Shown: positions 55,703 through 63,414 of the stretch, piece after piece
How positions within the stretch are numbered: position 1 is the first letter of the stretch
Layout: each line of letters starts with the position of its first letter
Origin: Pseudomonas lutea
GTDB taxonomy: Bacteria > Pseudomonadota > Gammaproteobacteria > Pseudomonadales > Pseudomonadaceae
DNA length: 64,000 bases
NCBI RefSeq assembly: GCF_000759445.1
Contig: NZ_JRMB01000001.1
Location: 2,356,001 to 2,420,000, forward strand
Direction of reading: 5' to 3'
Position numbers and translations under genes: made by a program
The notes under the pieces: generated by a model
The model's input: only the letters and a program-made list of their open reading frames with translations
Databases searched by the model: none
What the model was told of the DNA's origin: nothing

Positions 55703-57307
55703 ATGACTTCGCACGAAACGATTCCTGTTGAACCGGACATTGCTCGAATCACTAATGGTCTTCGCGACACTGGCTACGAGTTTAATACGGCCATTGCAGA
55801 CATTATAGATAACTCGATCGCTGCGGGTGCTAGCCATGTTGACGTTCGTGTCGCAGTAGACTTCATGAACGACGTAATAGTATCAGTGGCAGACGACGGC
55901 GTAGGGATGAATCGGGAGGAACTGATCGATGCGATGAGGTACGGATCTAAGCAGCGAGCAAACCTGTCCAGTTTAGGAAAGTTCGGACTAGGGCTAAAAA
56001 CCGCATCGACTGCTTTTTGCAGAAAATTGATAGTTACATCGCGCGCAAGTAGTGCACAACCAGCTTTATCTGCAATTTGGGACTTAGACTTTATCGCTCA
56101 GGCGAAAGATTGGTCATTACAACTGCGCCAGCCTGGGCAAGCCGAAATCGCGTTACTAGAAGCAGTTGCTGACGATGCGCCCGGCACGGTGGTCATATGG
56201 GACAAAATTGATCGCCTGCTTCCTGACTATAAAAAATCCGATGGAAAACCGATAAAAAAAGCGCTGAAACGTTATACCGACAATCTGAGCACGCATATCT
56301 CGTTAGTCTATCAGCGCTTTTTAGATCCTAAAGATGACCGTGCGCAGAACATTGTGATCAAGCTTAACGGCATACAAGTTGAGGCATGGGACCCATTCTT
56401 TACTGCCTTTAACAATGAGCCTGTTTTAGAAAATATCCAAGCGATTGAGCTTCCCAACGGAGAGAGAACTTCTTTTACCGTCAGAGCCTTTATACTACCA
56501 AGGAAAGAGGAGTTTGCCTCTACAGCCGAGAAAGAAATGGCAGCGATCTCGAATGAGCGTCAAGGCGTATATGTATATCGGGAGAACCGGCTTATCCATG
56601 GTCCTGACTGGTTGGGAATGTTCAGACAAGAACCTCACTTTTCGCTGCTTCGTGTAGAACTCAGCTTTGATCATAAGTTAGACGATGCTTTCCAAGTAGA
56701 TATAAAGAAGTCACGAATTCTACTGAATGAGGGCCTTTATAGGTGGCTCCGTGAGTCTTTTCTTGCTCACCCCCGTCGTGAAGCTGAAACACGCTACCGC
56801 AAAGGGGCCGCAAGTGTTGCTAAAGGATCGACTGCCTTGTTGCACACTTCCTCTAACAACGCATTGCACCAGAAGATGGAGACGTTGCGAAAAGCGACCG
56901 TAACCGAGATTAATTCGGAGACAGGCGAAGCTTCCGTACAGAATAATTCCGGGACGTCAGTTGCTCATTTCCGGATTGTTACCGATAGTTCTCCCGGAAC
57001 TGCTCACATAGATACAGCTGAAAGCTTAGATAACAGAGTTCTTTGGGAACCGTCCCTCATAAATGGGAAACCCGGTGTCACACTGAATACGGGGCATCCC
57101 TATTATGCAAAGGCATATTTGCCAAATAAAGAGAACAGCGCTGTGATACAGGCGCTCGACTTTATGCTATGGGCTCTAGCTCAAGCTGAAGTTAACAATG
57201 TATCTGGCGAAAGCAAAGATGCTTTCGAGGAGTATCGAATTGATGTATCGCGAAATCTACTCAAATTAGTAGCGGACTTACCGGACGCGCCCGAAACGCA
57301 GGAGTAA
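55703..57307 (+). CDS. MORC-like GHKL ATPase
   Basis: A 534-residue protein with an N-terminal GHKL ATPase domain: N-box IADIIDNSIAAGA (residues 31-43), G1 DDGVGM (64-69) and G2 GKFGLGLKTAS (92-102). An S5-like second domain follows (ENRLIHGPDWLGMF is typical). The catalytic glutamate of MutL and MORC is aspartate (D33) here. ATP-dependent clamping on DNA is the known role of the family. AAGGA site 12 bases before the ATG. C-terminal ~150 residues unassigned. Confidence 0.85.
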   Translation: MTSHETIPVEPDIARITNGLRDTGYEFNTAIADIIDNSIAAGASHVDVRVAVDFMNDVIVSVADDGVGMNREELIDAMRYGSKQRANLSSLGKFGLGLKTASTAFCRKLIVTSRASSAQPALSAIWDLDFIAQAKDWSLQLRQPGQAEIALLEAVADDAPGTVVIWDKIDRLLPDYKKSDGKPIKKALKRYTDNLSTHISLVYQRFLDPKDDRAQNIVIKLNGIQVEAWDPFFTAFNNEPVLENIQAIELPNGERTSFTVRAFILPRKEEFASTAEKEMAAISNERQGVYVYRENRLIHGPDWLGMFRQEPHFSLLRVELSFDHKLDDAFQVDIKKSRILLNEGLYRWLRESFLAHPRREAETRYRKGAASVAKGSTALLHTSSNNALHQKMETLRKATVTEINSETGEASVQNNSGTSVAHFRIVTDSSPGTAHIDTAESLDNRVLWEPSLINGKPGVTLNTGHPYYAKAYLPNKENSAVIQALDFMLWALAQAEVNNVSGESKDAFEEYRIDVSRNLLKLVADLPDAPETQE

Positions 57308-57310
57308 GTC

Positions 57311-58150
57311 ATGAGTGATATCGATGCCAATGCCTTGGCAGGCTTAATCTCAAATCGATTTTTAGTACCGTTTGATGGAACTGTAGAGGACGTCGAAGGG
57401 GGCCGTTTTATCGTCATCCGGCCTTCTGACCTAGATAGAGGCACCGGCTTCAGTATCGTCGTCGGAAGGACACCGCGACGGGTTGAAGCATCTTTCAAAG
57501 CCGATCGATTTGCGGGTGCGTTATTAAGACTCATGGGCGAAGCAGATAGCGACGCCCAGTCACTCTTCATAACCTTACTTCAAGATGCAAAAGCAAGGGG
57601 ACTGACTGTAAACGCGACCTTGGACGACTCGATAATTGAAACAGAAAAAGACTTATCGGCTCGAGACTGGTCAAGATTCGAGATTGATTGTGACAAAAGG
57701 ATGCCACTAAGAGCAATTACAAACACCGTCGCCTTTGACGCTCTTGTAGAAGTTACTGCCACCTGTACATCTCTTGCTTTATCCCTGCTTCAACTGGAGG
57801 ACTCAAGAGAGTTCCCCCCTCTCTATGAAGACGGCCTTCCTGAGGGCGCCTCCATGAAAGTTACCGTTAATAGGTATGAACGAAATAAAAATAATAGGGC
57901 TGCGTGCATAGCTCATCATGGAAGCAGTTGCAAAGCCTGCGGCTTCAATTTTGGTGCAAAATACGGAAGCTTGGGAAAGGATGTGATTGAAGTGCATCAT
58001 CTAGTGATGGTGTCTGATATGGGCGGAAGCTATAAATTAGATCCCAGAAAAGATTTAGTGCCAGTGTGCTCTAACTGCCATACCATTATGCATCGCCGAG
58101 ATCCGCCGCTCACCGTATCAGAAATGCAAAATATCATAAATACTAATTAA
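57311..58150 (+). CDS. HNH endonuclease
   Basis: A 279-residue protein with a C-terminal HNH nuclease: zinc cysteine pairs CKAC and CSNC enclose the core DVIEVHHLVMV ... DLVPVCSNCHTIMHR (residues ~205-265), as in McrA-like enzymes. The first ~190 residues are unassigned and probably bind partner or DNA. It is the only evident nuclease of the plus-strand operon, so it is the likely cutter. Its last eight bases overlap the convergent vsr gene. Confidence 0.87.
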   Translation: MSDIDANALAGLISNRFLVPFDGTVEDVEGGRFIVIRPSDLDRGTGFSIVVGRTPRRVEASFKADRFAGALLRLMGEADSDAQSLFITLLQDAKARGLTVNATLDDSIIETEKDLSARDWSRFEIDCDKRMPLRAITNTVAFDALVEVTATCTSLALSLLQLEDSREFPPLYEDGLPEGASMKVTVNRYERNKNNRAACIAHHGSSCKACGFNFGAKYGSLGKDVIEVHHLVMVSDMGGSYKLDPRKDLVPVCSNCHTIMHRRDPPLTVSEMQNIINTN

Positions 58151-58670
58151 CTGTGCAATTTCTAATCGACCCGACTCCTAGCCCCGGGGATTCGGCAGCG
58201 GAAATCTCAGTCACGGGGCTCCTATGATCCCCGGATGGCGCATCTGCACCCTGTAAAATCCATCTTTCAATTTGATCGATAATATCGTGATCTTTCTCTT
58301 TACGCATTTCTCGAATAGCGCACTCCCAAACGATGAGGACTTTCCACTTAGTATCAGTCAATGCCGACAACTGCACCTGATCGCGCGCCTGATTTTTGCC
58401 GATTTTATCCAGCCAAAACTGTGTCCGGCTCTTTGGAACCTTAAAATATCGACAGCTATGACCATGCCAAAAACACCCATGAACCATAATCAGACTATTG
58501 TATTTGGGCAGAACTATGTCAGGCTTACCCGGGATATTGGGTACATGAATACGATAACGAAACCCCCGGGCGTGCAGGGCTTTTCGGATTCTGATCTCAG
58601 GAAGAGTATTTTTACTTTTTATCCCGGACATCATCCGGGATCGGGTTGCGGAATCAACGACGTCTATCAA
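58143..58670 (-). CDS. vsr: Very short patch repair endonuclease Vsr
   Basis: A 175-residue Vsr protein that nicks next to T:G mismatches made by deamination of Dcm-methylated cytosine. Seen: the opening VVDSATRSRMMSGIKSKNT, catalytic aspartate in GKPDIVLPK, and HGCFWHGHSC with VPKSRTQFW. The likely start is TTG at 58670, which leaves GGAGG 5 bases upstream; an ATG is only found inside the conserved part. It follows the methylase gene by 65 bases on the same strand, as in E. coli dcm-vsr. Confidence 0.9.
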   Translation of the reverse strand: MIDVVDSATRSRMMSGIKSKNTLPEIRIRKALHARGFRYRIHVPNIPGKPDIVLPKYNSLIMVHGCFWHGHSCRYFKVPKSRTQFWLDKIGKNQARDQVQLSALTDTKWKVLIVWECAIREMRKEKDHDIIDQIERWILQGADAPSGDHRSPVTEISAAESPGLGVGSIRNCTVN

Positions 58671-58734
58671 CAACACCTCCACACGCCATAACAATCATAG
58701 AGCAGCATATAGCTGACTCCAAAATATTCGAACT

Positions 58735-60156
58735 TTACATACCATCACCAGCGACCAAACCAAAATCAGACTTTCTTTCTTTCGCTTTGATAATGCGGTC
58801 CTTCATTAGTTTCGCTACCGCCTCAAAAACCGGAACTGCAACCGAATTCCCAAATTGCCTGTACGCTTGGGTATCCGATACGGGGATCACAAACTTGCTT
58901 TCGCCTGGTTTATCAAACCCCATCAAACGCGAACATTCGTGGGGTGTTAGCCTTCTTGGACGATTCATCTGATTCAGTTCGCTGTGGAAATCCAGACCCG
59001 CCACAAACCCACGATCCACCAAAATTTCAGAACCGTCTTTGTGGTACCTAGCGGACAGCGTCCTTGCAACATCGTCGGACCTAGTCAGGCCGAACCCAAA
59101 GCCATTACCTTTCTGTCGATGCTTCTCCGCGTAGCGGTATAGATAGTCCCAAAGCTTCGGAGTAAGGATGTACTTGCTGTCAACATCTTTATCAAGAATA
59201 TCACCGAAACTTGGACGTTCTTTTGGGATGAGCTTATGGATATCTTTCAACGTAAAACCATCGTGAACGCCTAGATCACGACGAAAACCAACCAATACAA
59301 TGCGCTCGCGATGTTGGGGCACGAAATGCTTAGCATCAATTACCTTGGGATCGGCACCCTTCGGCGCATTGACGTCGGACACCTCATATCCAAGCTCATC
59401 AAGTGCCTCGCAAATAATGCGAAAGGTAGTGCCTTTGTCATGACTCTTTAGGTTCTTCACATTTTCAAGCAGAAACGCAGCCGGTTTCTTGGCTGCGATA
59501 ATCCGGGCCACATCAAAAAAAAGAGTTCCTTGAGTCTCGCACTCAAACCCGTGTTTTCTGCCAAGCGAATTCTTTTTTGAAACACCGGCCAACGAAAACG
59601 GCTGACAAGGAAACCCAGCTAGCAAGACGTCATGATCAGGGATTTCTGTATCGATGTGTGTGTAGGCATCTTCCTCACTCACCTCAGGCCTATCCGACAA
59701 CGTCACCGATCTGATGTCTTTGTTAAATCGGTGACGGGACGGATCACAGTAGTGATTTGCTTTATAAGTCCTCACTGCATACTCATTCCATTCAGAGGTG
59801 AATACGCACTCTCCTCCGACAGCCTCAAATCCTTTCCGAATCCCTCCAATACCCGCAAATAAATCAATGAAAGTAAAAGATGGCTTATAGCTCGGCTTAG
59901 TAGGGAGAAGCGACTCCAGATGTTTATACTCTCTGTAGGTCAAGCGAGGCGAGGCTTTACCCTTTACCCAACGATTAACTGTTTCGCGGCAGTGAGATGA
60001 TCCTATTTCATTAAGTTTTGCTGCTAGCTGCCCTTGATCATAGATTTCTAACAGCTTCCCAAGCAGCGCCATGTCATCGGCCGGGTCGGAAACCTGAATG
60101 GCGCCCTCCTGCCCTAGAAATTTCTCTTCTGATTCTGTAGGTGTGTAAAAATTCAT
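58735..60156 (-). CDS. dcm: DNA (cytosine-5) methyltransferase, Dcm-like (probably CCWGG)
   Basis: A 473-residue m5C methylase close to E. coli Dcm in length and motif text: [39 protein letters not shown] with catalytic C184, [48 protein letters not shown] and [19 protein letters not shown]. The target-recognition region ([20 protein letters not shown]) also resembles Dcm, so CCWGG is the best guess. The N-terminal ~85 residues contain a helix-turn-helix-like stretch ([20 protein letters not shown]) that could autoregulate. Confidence 0.92.
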   Translation of the reverse strand: MNFYTPTESEEKFLGQEGAIQVSDPADDMALLGKLLEIYDQGQLAAKLNEIGSSHCRETVNRWVKGKASPRLTYREYKHLESLLPTKPSYKPSFTFIDLFAGIGGIRKGFEAVGGECVFTSEWNEYAVRTYKANHYCDPSRHRFNKDIRSVTLSDRPEVSEEDAYTHIDTEIPDHDVLLAGFPCQPFSLAGVSKKNSLGRKHGFECETQGTLFFDVARIIAAKKPAAFLLENVKNLKSHDKGTTFRIICEALDELGYEVSDVNAPKGADPKVIDAKHFVPQHRERIVLVGFRRDLGVHDGFTLKDIHKLIPKERPSFGDILDKDVDSKYILTPKLWDYLYRYAEKHRQKGNGFGFGLTRSDDVARTLSARYHKDGSEILVDRGFVAGLDFHSELNQMNRPRRLTPHECSRLMGFDKPGESKFVIPVSDTQAYRQFGNSVAVPVFEAVAKLMKDRIIKAKERKSDFGLVAGDGM

Positions 60157-60185
60157 ATGCCCTAGGTGCTCGCTGGGTCAAAGCT

Positions 60186-60200
60186 GTGACGGATCGTCAC
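60186..60200. promoter_or_regulatory. Palindrome upstream of dcm
   Basis: GTGACG-GAT-CGTCAC, a perfect 6-bp inverted repeat with a 3-base centre, 30 bases before the dcm ATG. It is a likely operator, for instance for autoregulation by the methylase N-terminal helix-turn-helix as known for M.EcoRII. Confidence 0.5.
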
Positions 60201-60291
60201 CATTCTATTCCTATGATGCAGGAAGTAAATTCATCATTTGGCCATCATACGGTCCCGACAAAGCATCGGACGTGACTGGATATTGTCGATA

Positions 60292-60307
60292 CTGTATGGA
60301 TAGCCAG
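60292..60307 (+). promoter_or_regulatory. LexA-like box upstream of the Mrr-type gene
   Basis: CTGTATGGATAGCCAG matches the LexA consensus CTGT-N8-ACAG at 12 of 16 bases of the full sequence. A TATAAA hexamer directly follows (60308). It would put the nuclease gene at 60429 under SOS control; only a partial match. Confidence 0.35.
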
Positions 60308-60428
60308 TATAAACTCTAATTTTGCTCCGTCGAGCTCTGGATGTCCTTCCCTTTCAAATAAGCTCACACCTGCAGCTGCAGCACCGCTGGCAAAATCCCA
60401 CCCTCATGGACCAAAAAAGACCAAGGAA

Positions 60429-61415
60429 ATGGCCAAGAAAACCTCTCTCTTCGAAGACCTGTTTCACATCGCCAGCAAACTGCCCTGGTGGCTTAGCGCA
60501 CTGATCGCAATCAGCTCCGGCGTTTACCTGCACTCCGTAGCAACCGCGCCGATGCCGGTCTACTCAGACCCTCAACGCTTGCAATCAGTGGTGTTCGGCA
60601 CCTTCTGGCGCACGTTTGCGATGTTCGGCCAGTATTTGGTGCCGCTAATATTCGCAGGAGGCGCCATAGCGTCGATCGTCAAACGCCGACGCCCCCGCAA
60701 GCTTTTCGAATCCGCCGCCACCACCCAAGGCAATCCCCTGCTCAGCATCACCTGGCACGAGTTCGAGTTATTGGTAGGCGAAGCCCTCCGCCGCCGGGGC
60801 TACTCAGTCCGAGAAACAGGCAAGAACGGTCCGGACGGTGGCATCGATTTGATTGCCCGCAAAGACGGCGAGACGTACGTGGTGCAGTGCAAGCAATGGC
60901 GCTCCATGCAGGTGGGCTTGCCAGTGGTGCGGGAGTTGTATGGCGCGATGGCGGCCGAGGGCGCTGTCGGTGGTTTCGTGGTCACCAGTGGGACGTTCAC
61001 CAAACCAGCGAGGGATTTTGCGGCCGGACGTAATGTGCAGTTGGTCGACGGCACAGTGCTGAAGCAGTGGATCGCTGAAGCAAGAAAGCCCGGTCCGCAA
61101 CCTGCTGCCGAGGTGTTGCCAGAGCGTGTCGAGCCAGTGGTTGTGGAGCGGGAGCCGGTGGTGACGCCGAGCGCCGACCTCGCCCCTCTTCCAGTTCAAG
61201 CGCCAGCTGCAACGCTAACGCAACCCGTCACCCAAGAAGCCGAGCCGAAACCTGCGTCCCTGCCTCCTGCCCCGCTATGCCCACATTGCCGTAAGACCAT
61301 GGTGGTGCGTGTCGCGAGAAGTGGCGCCAACGCGGGCGGGAATTTCTGGGGTTGTGGGGATTACCCGAAATGCCGGGGGATTCGTCCGATCTTCGCGCCA
61401 ATGACGGTGAAGTGA
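60429..61415 (+). CDS. Membrane-anchored Mrr-type restriction endonuclease with zinc finger
   Basis: A 328-residue protein. Two membrane segments near the N-terminus (LPWWLSALIAISSGVYL and FGQYLVPLIFAGGAIASIV) are followed by an Mrr-type PD-(D/E)XK domain: FELLVGEALRRRGYSVRETG, GGIDLIARKDGETYVVQCKQ, GAVGGFVVTSGTFTKPARDF. A proline-rich linker leads to a topoisomerase-type C4 zinc finger (CPHC ... WGCGDYPKCRG). Mrr enzymes cut methylated DNA. It borders the island but is GC-rich like the host, so it is probably resident. AAGGAA lies just before the ATG. Confidence 0.85.
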   Translation: MAKKTSLFEDLFHIASKLPWWLSALIAISSGVYLHSVATAPMPVYSDPQRLQSVVFGTFWRTFAMFGQYLVPLIFAGGAIASIVKRRRPRKLFESAATTQGNPLLSITWHEFELLVGEALRRRGYSVRETGKNGPDGGIDLIARKDGETYVVQCKQWRSMQVGLPVVRELYGAMAAEGAVGGFVVTSGTFTKPARDFAAGRNVQLVDGTVLKQWIAEARKPGPQPAAEVLPERVEPVVVEREPVVTPSADLAPLPVQAPAATLTQPVTQEAEPKPASLPPAPLCPHCRKTMVVRVARSGANAGGNFWGCGDYPKCRGIRPIFAPMTVK

Positions 61416-61554
61416 CGGCGCCAGACCCGATAAGGACGTCAGCCAATGCCTGACGTCCTCTACACAGATATCGCAGCAACAAGCGGCCGCCACGCCAACA
61501 CACTGGCTGCGTTGTGAGATGGCGTTGTGTCAGTGACGGATTGGGCGCTGACGC

Positions 61555-61825
61555 TATTTTCGCGGGCAAGCGCGCTCCTACAGTGGATCGGTGCTTGGCA
61601 GGGACAAAGCGGCCGCTACGCCTGGCTGGGTTATGAGATGGCGTTGTGTCAGTGACGGATTGGGCGCTGACGCTATTTTCGCGGGCAAGCGCGCTCTTAC
61701 AGTGGATGTGTGCTTGGCAGGGACAAAGCGGCTGCTACGCCTGGCTGGGTTATGAGATGGCGGTGTGTCAGTGACAAGTTGAGTGCTGAGGCCATTTTCG
61801 CGGGCAAGCGCGCTCCTACAGTGGA
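61555..61825. repeat. Short REP array with 119-bp period
   Basis: CGCGGGCAAGCGCGCTCCTA starts at 61561, 61680 and 61799, exactly 119 bases apart. Units share ACAGTGGATGTGTGCTTGGC and GGCTGGGTTATGAGATGGCG. Only one REP arm per unit, as in the 130-bp array. Confidence 0.88.
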
Positions 61826-61934
61826 TGTGTGCTTGGCAGGGGCTGTCGGGCGGCGCCCGTACAAAAGTGAAGCGCTACCAAACACGGGAAAGTTCCCGCC
61901 TGAACCCCCTTCCCCACATAACAATTTCGCTAAC

Positions 61935-62162
61935 AAATAGTTATCCGGGTTTCATTTGCCCCTGCCCGCGATGCTTCGTAAGGTGGCTTCACCCCATCGA
62001 ACCCGCCCAGCGCGGATACGGTGAACGTCCACACCCAAGCCGGAGAAACGTCAAACAGCTGATCTGCACGTAGCATTTTGTTTCTGTCGTTCGCTGCGTC
62101 GTTGCTCCCGACGTGGTGCCTCCAAGCTCCAAACTTCAGCCGCTCCCCAGCGGCTTTTTTTT
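61935..62162 (+). ncRNA. Candidate small RNA ending in a strong terminator
   Basis: No plus-strand gene lies between the Mrr-type gene and the terminator at 62138, yet the terminator is strong. The sequence is not REP-like after 61860. A weak promoter TTGCCC (61956), 17 bases, TAAGGT (61979) would give a transcript of about 170 bases. Its identity is not recognised; it could also be the tail of an mRNA. Confidence 0.3.
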
Positions 62163-63389
62163 GCTCAGGATTTGTTGAATCCGACCTGCTATCTGCGCAG
62201 TGTCGGCAACCGGGCGCGCATGAAGCCGACCGCAAGCACCCACCCGCAAAACATCGCCAAGCAATCGCGCGACCTCTGTCATGTCCTGCACATCCATCCC
62301 CTGCCGTGTGATGAATTGCGTCCCCAGCCGCAAAGCCTGATGCCCCGCGCGGGAAGGATCGACGCAGGTCCCGATCAGAATTCCCTGTGTCTGTAGGGCG
62401 TGCATCACCGCGCGTGGGTCGGCGTCGAGGGACAGCGGGAGCAGCAATTGATGGGTATGCACTTCCCCGCCGTTGGCCCCGATGACAGGCAAGCCGATGT
62501 CGAGCAGCGATCGGTGCAAAGCCGCGCTGTTGCTGACGATGCTGGCAGCGTATTCACGGCCACTGGCCTGGGCTTCGGTGAGGGTGACCGCCAGGGACGG
62601 CAGCCGGCCGGCGTCATAGTTGGCGAGCATGCGGGTGTCGAGGAGCTTGCGCAGCGCCGGTGCGTCGTCCGGGTCGCGGCCGAGCACCAGCCCTTGGGGG
62701 CGTCCGGGCAGGGTTTTGTAGGTGGAGCTGCTGATGAGGTCGACGCCAGCGTCGAAGGGGTTGGGGTACATGCCGCCGGCGATCAGGCCGAGCACGTGGG
62801 AGGCGTCGAACAGTGTTTTTGCGCCGACCGTGCGCGCCGCCTCGACCACTGCGACGATGTCGTCAGCCTTGATCATGATGCTGCGTCCCAGCACGACGAG
62901 CTTCGGGCGAATGCGCATGATCATTTCCGCCGCGCGCGCTGTGTCCAGCGTGCAGTTGTGGCGGTCGTACGGCAGGTCTTCGACGACCAGGCCTGCCAGT
63001 TGCGGCGTGCCACCTCGGCGCTGACTAAGGTGCCCGCCGTGTTCGGCGGCGGGTGCCAGCACTGTGTCGCCCGGTTGGCAGTAGGCGTGGAAGATGGCGA
63101 GGTTGGCCAGGGTGCAGCTGGCTAGCCGGACTTCGGCCCAGGCGGCGTTGAACAAGGTCATGGCGGACTGGGTTGTGAAGCTTTCGAGTTCGCTGACCAA
63201 GTCGGTGTCGGGCTGCTCCTTGTGGTCAGTCGGGCCCATGGCCGGGTAAGCACTGAGCGCCGGGTTATACGCGGCCATGGCGCGGGCGCTGGGCAGGTTG
63301 GCGCCGGCATACAGCATCAGGCGCTGCGTCTGCAGTTGCGGCAGCCGGTCGGCACAGGCGCAGAGCAAGGCATCGAGATCACGGGGCAT
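62136..63389 (-). CDS. PLP-dependent enzyme, serine hydroxymethyltransferase-like
   Basis: A 417-residue fold-type I PLP enzyme of the SHMT-like group. The Schiff-base lysine is K225 in SSSTYKTLPGRPQG, with aspartate and histidine in LFDASHVLGLIAGG. It is shorter at the N-terminus than GlyA and differs from it, so it is a paralogue of unknown substrate, perhaps an aldolase or transferase for a hydroxyamino acid. The start at 63389 has AGGAAG. A GntR regulator gene lies directly upstream and may control it. Its 3' end overlaps a plus-strand terminator. Confidence 0.8.
   Translation of the reverse strand: MPRDLDALLCACADRLPQLQTQRLMLYAGANLPSARAMAAYNPALSAYPAMGPTDHKEQPDTDLVSELESFTTQSAMTLFNAAWAEVRLASCTLANLAIFHAYCQPGDTVLAPAAEHGGHLSQRRGGTPQLAGLVVEDLPYDRHNCTLDTARAAEMIMRIRPKLVVLGRSIMIKADDIVAVVEAARTVGAKTLFDASHVLGLIAGGMYPNPFDAGVDLISSSTYKTLPGRPQGLVLGRDPDDAPALRKLLDTRMLANYDAGRLPSLAVTLTEAQASGREYAASIVSNSAALHRSLLDIGLPVIGANGGEVHTHQLLLPLSLDADPRAVMHALQTQGILIGTCVDPSRAGHQALRLGTQFITRQGMDVQDMTEVARLLGDVLRVGACGRLHARPVADTAQIAGRIQQILSKKKPLGSG
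62138..62162 (+). terminator. Rho-independent terminator overlapping the 3' end of the PLP enzyme gene
   Basis: AGCCGCT, loop CCCC, AGCGGCT, then a run of T: a perfect 7-bp stem and eight T in all, oriented for plus-strand transcripts. The opposite strand of the hairpin encodes the last residues (KKKPLGSG) and stop of the minus-strand gene. Confidence 0.8.
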
Positions 63390-63414
63390 GGTCGGCAGCT
63401 TCCTGAGTGAGGGG

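Larger units (their letters stand above)
53388..60156. other. Restriction-like island: SNF2, EcoRII-N, MORC, HNH / Vsr, Dcm
   Basis: Six genes in two convergent operons, clearly more AT-rich than the neighbours nrdB and the Mrr-like gene, which points to horizontal transfer. The plus-strand operon (SNF2 ATPase, EcoRII-N protein, MORC ATPase, HNH nuclease) has 1 to 13 base gaps; the minus-strand operon encodes the methylase and Vsr. Combined MORC/SNF2/HNH restriction systems were described by Iyer, Abhiman and Aravind. No integrase, transposase or obvious attachment repeat was seen at the edges. Confidence 0.8.
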
